A model generated the notes under the pieces. The model was not told where the DNA came from and did no database searches. It saw only the letters and a program-made list of their open reading frames with translations. A stretch of DNA of 64,000 bases, taken from NCBI RefSeq assembly GCF_001522545.3, contig NC_031774.1:54191871-54255870 (forward strand), given 5' to 3'. Source of the DNA: Parus major. Taxonomy: Eukaryota; Chordata; Aves; Passeriformes; Paridae. Made by a program: the position numbers and the translations under genes. This document shows positions 62,850 to 64,000 of the stretch, one piece after another. Every line of letters starts with the position of its first letter. Position 1 is the first letter of the stretch.

Positions 62850-62914
62850 CTGGGCGGAACTGCTTCACCACAACAAAGCACTGCCGAGAAGTATTAAAGA
62901 TCAGGATTGACACA
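62850..62914 (-). CDS. NUDT14: NUDT14 internal coding exon (third from the end)
   Basis: The exon is 65 bases after a TCTTCCTCCTCAG acceptor (AG at 62915-62916). The first base completes a serine codon, and the frame reads VSILIFNTSRQCFVVVKQF followed by RP. The last base, G, joins CT of the next exon to give alanine, so the joint reads FRPAVY. Human NUDT14 has VTVLLFNSSRRSLVLVKQF followed by RPAVY at this place, as I recall. This is the first beta-strand pair of the Nudix fold with the KQFR motif typical of nucleotide-sugar hydrolases. The donor GTAATC is weak at positions +4 to +6. The preceding exons, encoding about the first 40 residues, are not in the window. Confidence 0.92.
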
Positions 62915-64000
62915 CTGAGGAGGAAGATAAAAAAACCAAAAGATCAATGCTTTATGAAGAATTAATGCAGAACTATTAAACTTACATCTTGTGAATTTAA
63001 TTTCAACTACGTAAATACAAGTAAGATTTATTACTAAAGCTGCAACACAACAAGGTCATTGTCCAAAGTCCATCTAGAGGGATAGATAATAGGTCACGTT
63101 CCCAAAGCCCTTTTTGCTCAAAATTAGGTCCCTTTTGTCTCCTGGCATGCAAAATAAGCACCAACCAATTCCTTCTTCCCAACAGGAACACCACCACCAC
63201 TCTCTCTTCCAGTCTAAGAACACTGGTACTAGAAAGCAAAAAATTCTTACAAATAAAAACATTTTTTTCCCCTTATATCAGTCTCAAATTAGGATAGTCT
63301 AAACTGAAGGCACAGTCTAGTCTCTTTCAGAGCCACTGACTTCTGTATAAGCACAGAGCATCTCCTATCTGCAGCTACTTGCTGAGCTCAGGTTTCAAAA
63401 CAGACACCATCCAAGTACAATTTTGTACTAATTTAAACCAGTAGTTTCAACTGCTACATTCAGTGGTTCTTTGGCTGCTTGCAATACGTGTCATGGGCAC
63501 ACCTGACGGGCTGAGTATTTGGACATGCTCTGGATGATTATGCTCTCTCTATTATCATGATGCTCTCTGCTTGCCTAGTGCACTCTTGGGTTTTACTAGT
63601 TTACGAAAATGCAGACAAAAGTTTTTCTCCTTAGTTGGTAGCTGATTGCCACCTGAAAAAACAAGTGTGTATTTTGCTCATTACCATGGCAGCATTCTCT
63701 CATTTGTTCTGCCTCACTGTATGCAATCGAGACGTTAATTCATTATTCTATGAATTCTACAATAGATTAGACTCACAATGGCAAATTTGCAGGGTTGAGT
63801 CAAACTTTCAACTTTCCTCTTAAAAGAGCTGTATATTTATATTCACTATTTGATTTAATAATGAAGTCTTAAGCTGCCAAAGAAAATGCTATCTGATGAT
63901 TATTAAAAATAATGTTAATGTTTATTATAATAATATATAAAAACCAAAACAGAAGGGAGAAGTCCAGATGTTAGTATTTATATTCATGCTTGCTATTCTC
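62915..64000 (-). other. NUDT14: Partial NUDT14 intron, upstream exons beyond the right edge
   Basis: I searched this stretch on the minus strand for the short preceding exon (human segment SWDFMKTHDS as I recall it) and found no match. It therefore appears to be intron up to the window end. The last 100 bases are AT-rich. Confidence 0.7.

Noticed and set aside
63041..63080. Candidate upstream NUDT14 exon on the minus strand (TGGACTTTGG)
   Set aside because: Neighbouring codons do not match the NUDT14 segment expected before the KQFRP exon, and the acceptor and donor do not fit.
1..64000. CRISPR arrays, bacterial operons, phage or insertion sequences
   Set aside because: Sequence is plainly vertebrate: CR1 LINEs, spliced NUDT14, microsatellites and CpG islands. 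No spaced palindromic arrays or prokaryotic gene organisation are present.

Overview
The window is vertebrate, almost certainly avian, nuclear DNA. It has long introns, consensus splice sites, several decayed copies of the chicken-repeat-1 (CR1) LINE with the typical bird 3' ends, microsatellites, and two GC-rich, CpG-bearing zones. A decayed ITPRIP-like copy of a type I recall being numerous in songbird genomes suggests a passerine, but that point rests on memory and not on a search.

The one gene I can support with exon-level detail is NUDT14 (UDP-sugar diphosphatase, a Nudix hydrolase), on the minus strand at the right end. Its last three coding exons lie at 62850-62914, 57827-58064 and 47111-47351. 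Reading phases agree across both complete introns, and the stop codon is followed by a poly(A) signal about 110 bases further on. By comparison with the human five-exon gene as I remember it, the first two coding exons lie beyond the right edge. Introns of about 4.8 kb and 10.5 kb are filled with unique sequence and old CR1 pieces.

From the NUDT14 3' end to the left edge, about 46 kb, I find no intact protein-coding gene. This stretch holds a CpG island at the extreme left edge that looks like a promoter, followed directly by a degenerate minisatellite of about 0.7 kb; an ancient, strongly diverged LINE relic at 5.4-6.1 kb; and a broken ITPRIP-like gene copy at 27.76-28.14 kb with a retained 3' end and poly(A) signal. 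It also holds three minisatellites (19-20, 12 and about 27 bp units), CR1 3' fragments at 19.2, 36.5 and 43.0 kb, and a GC-rich zone at 41.3-44.0 kb that could be regulatory. In human, the gene downstream of NUDT14 is JAG2 on the same strand. The left-edge CpG island could therefore be the JAG2 promoter, but no JAG2 coding sequence is in view, so this is synteny-based inference only.

I found no new multi-gene system. The most useful second looks are the ITPRIP-like remnant, the NUDT14-type Nudix box, the minisatellites and the snap-back hairpin at the 5' end of one CR1 copy.
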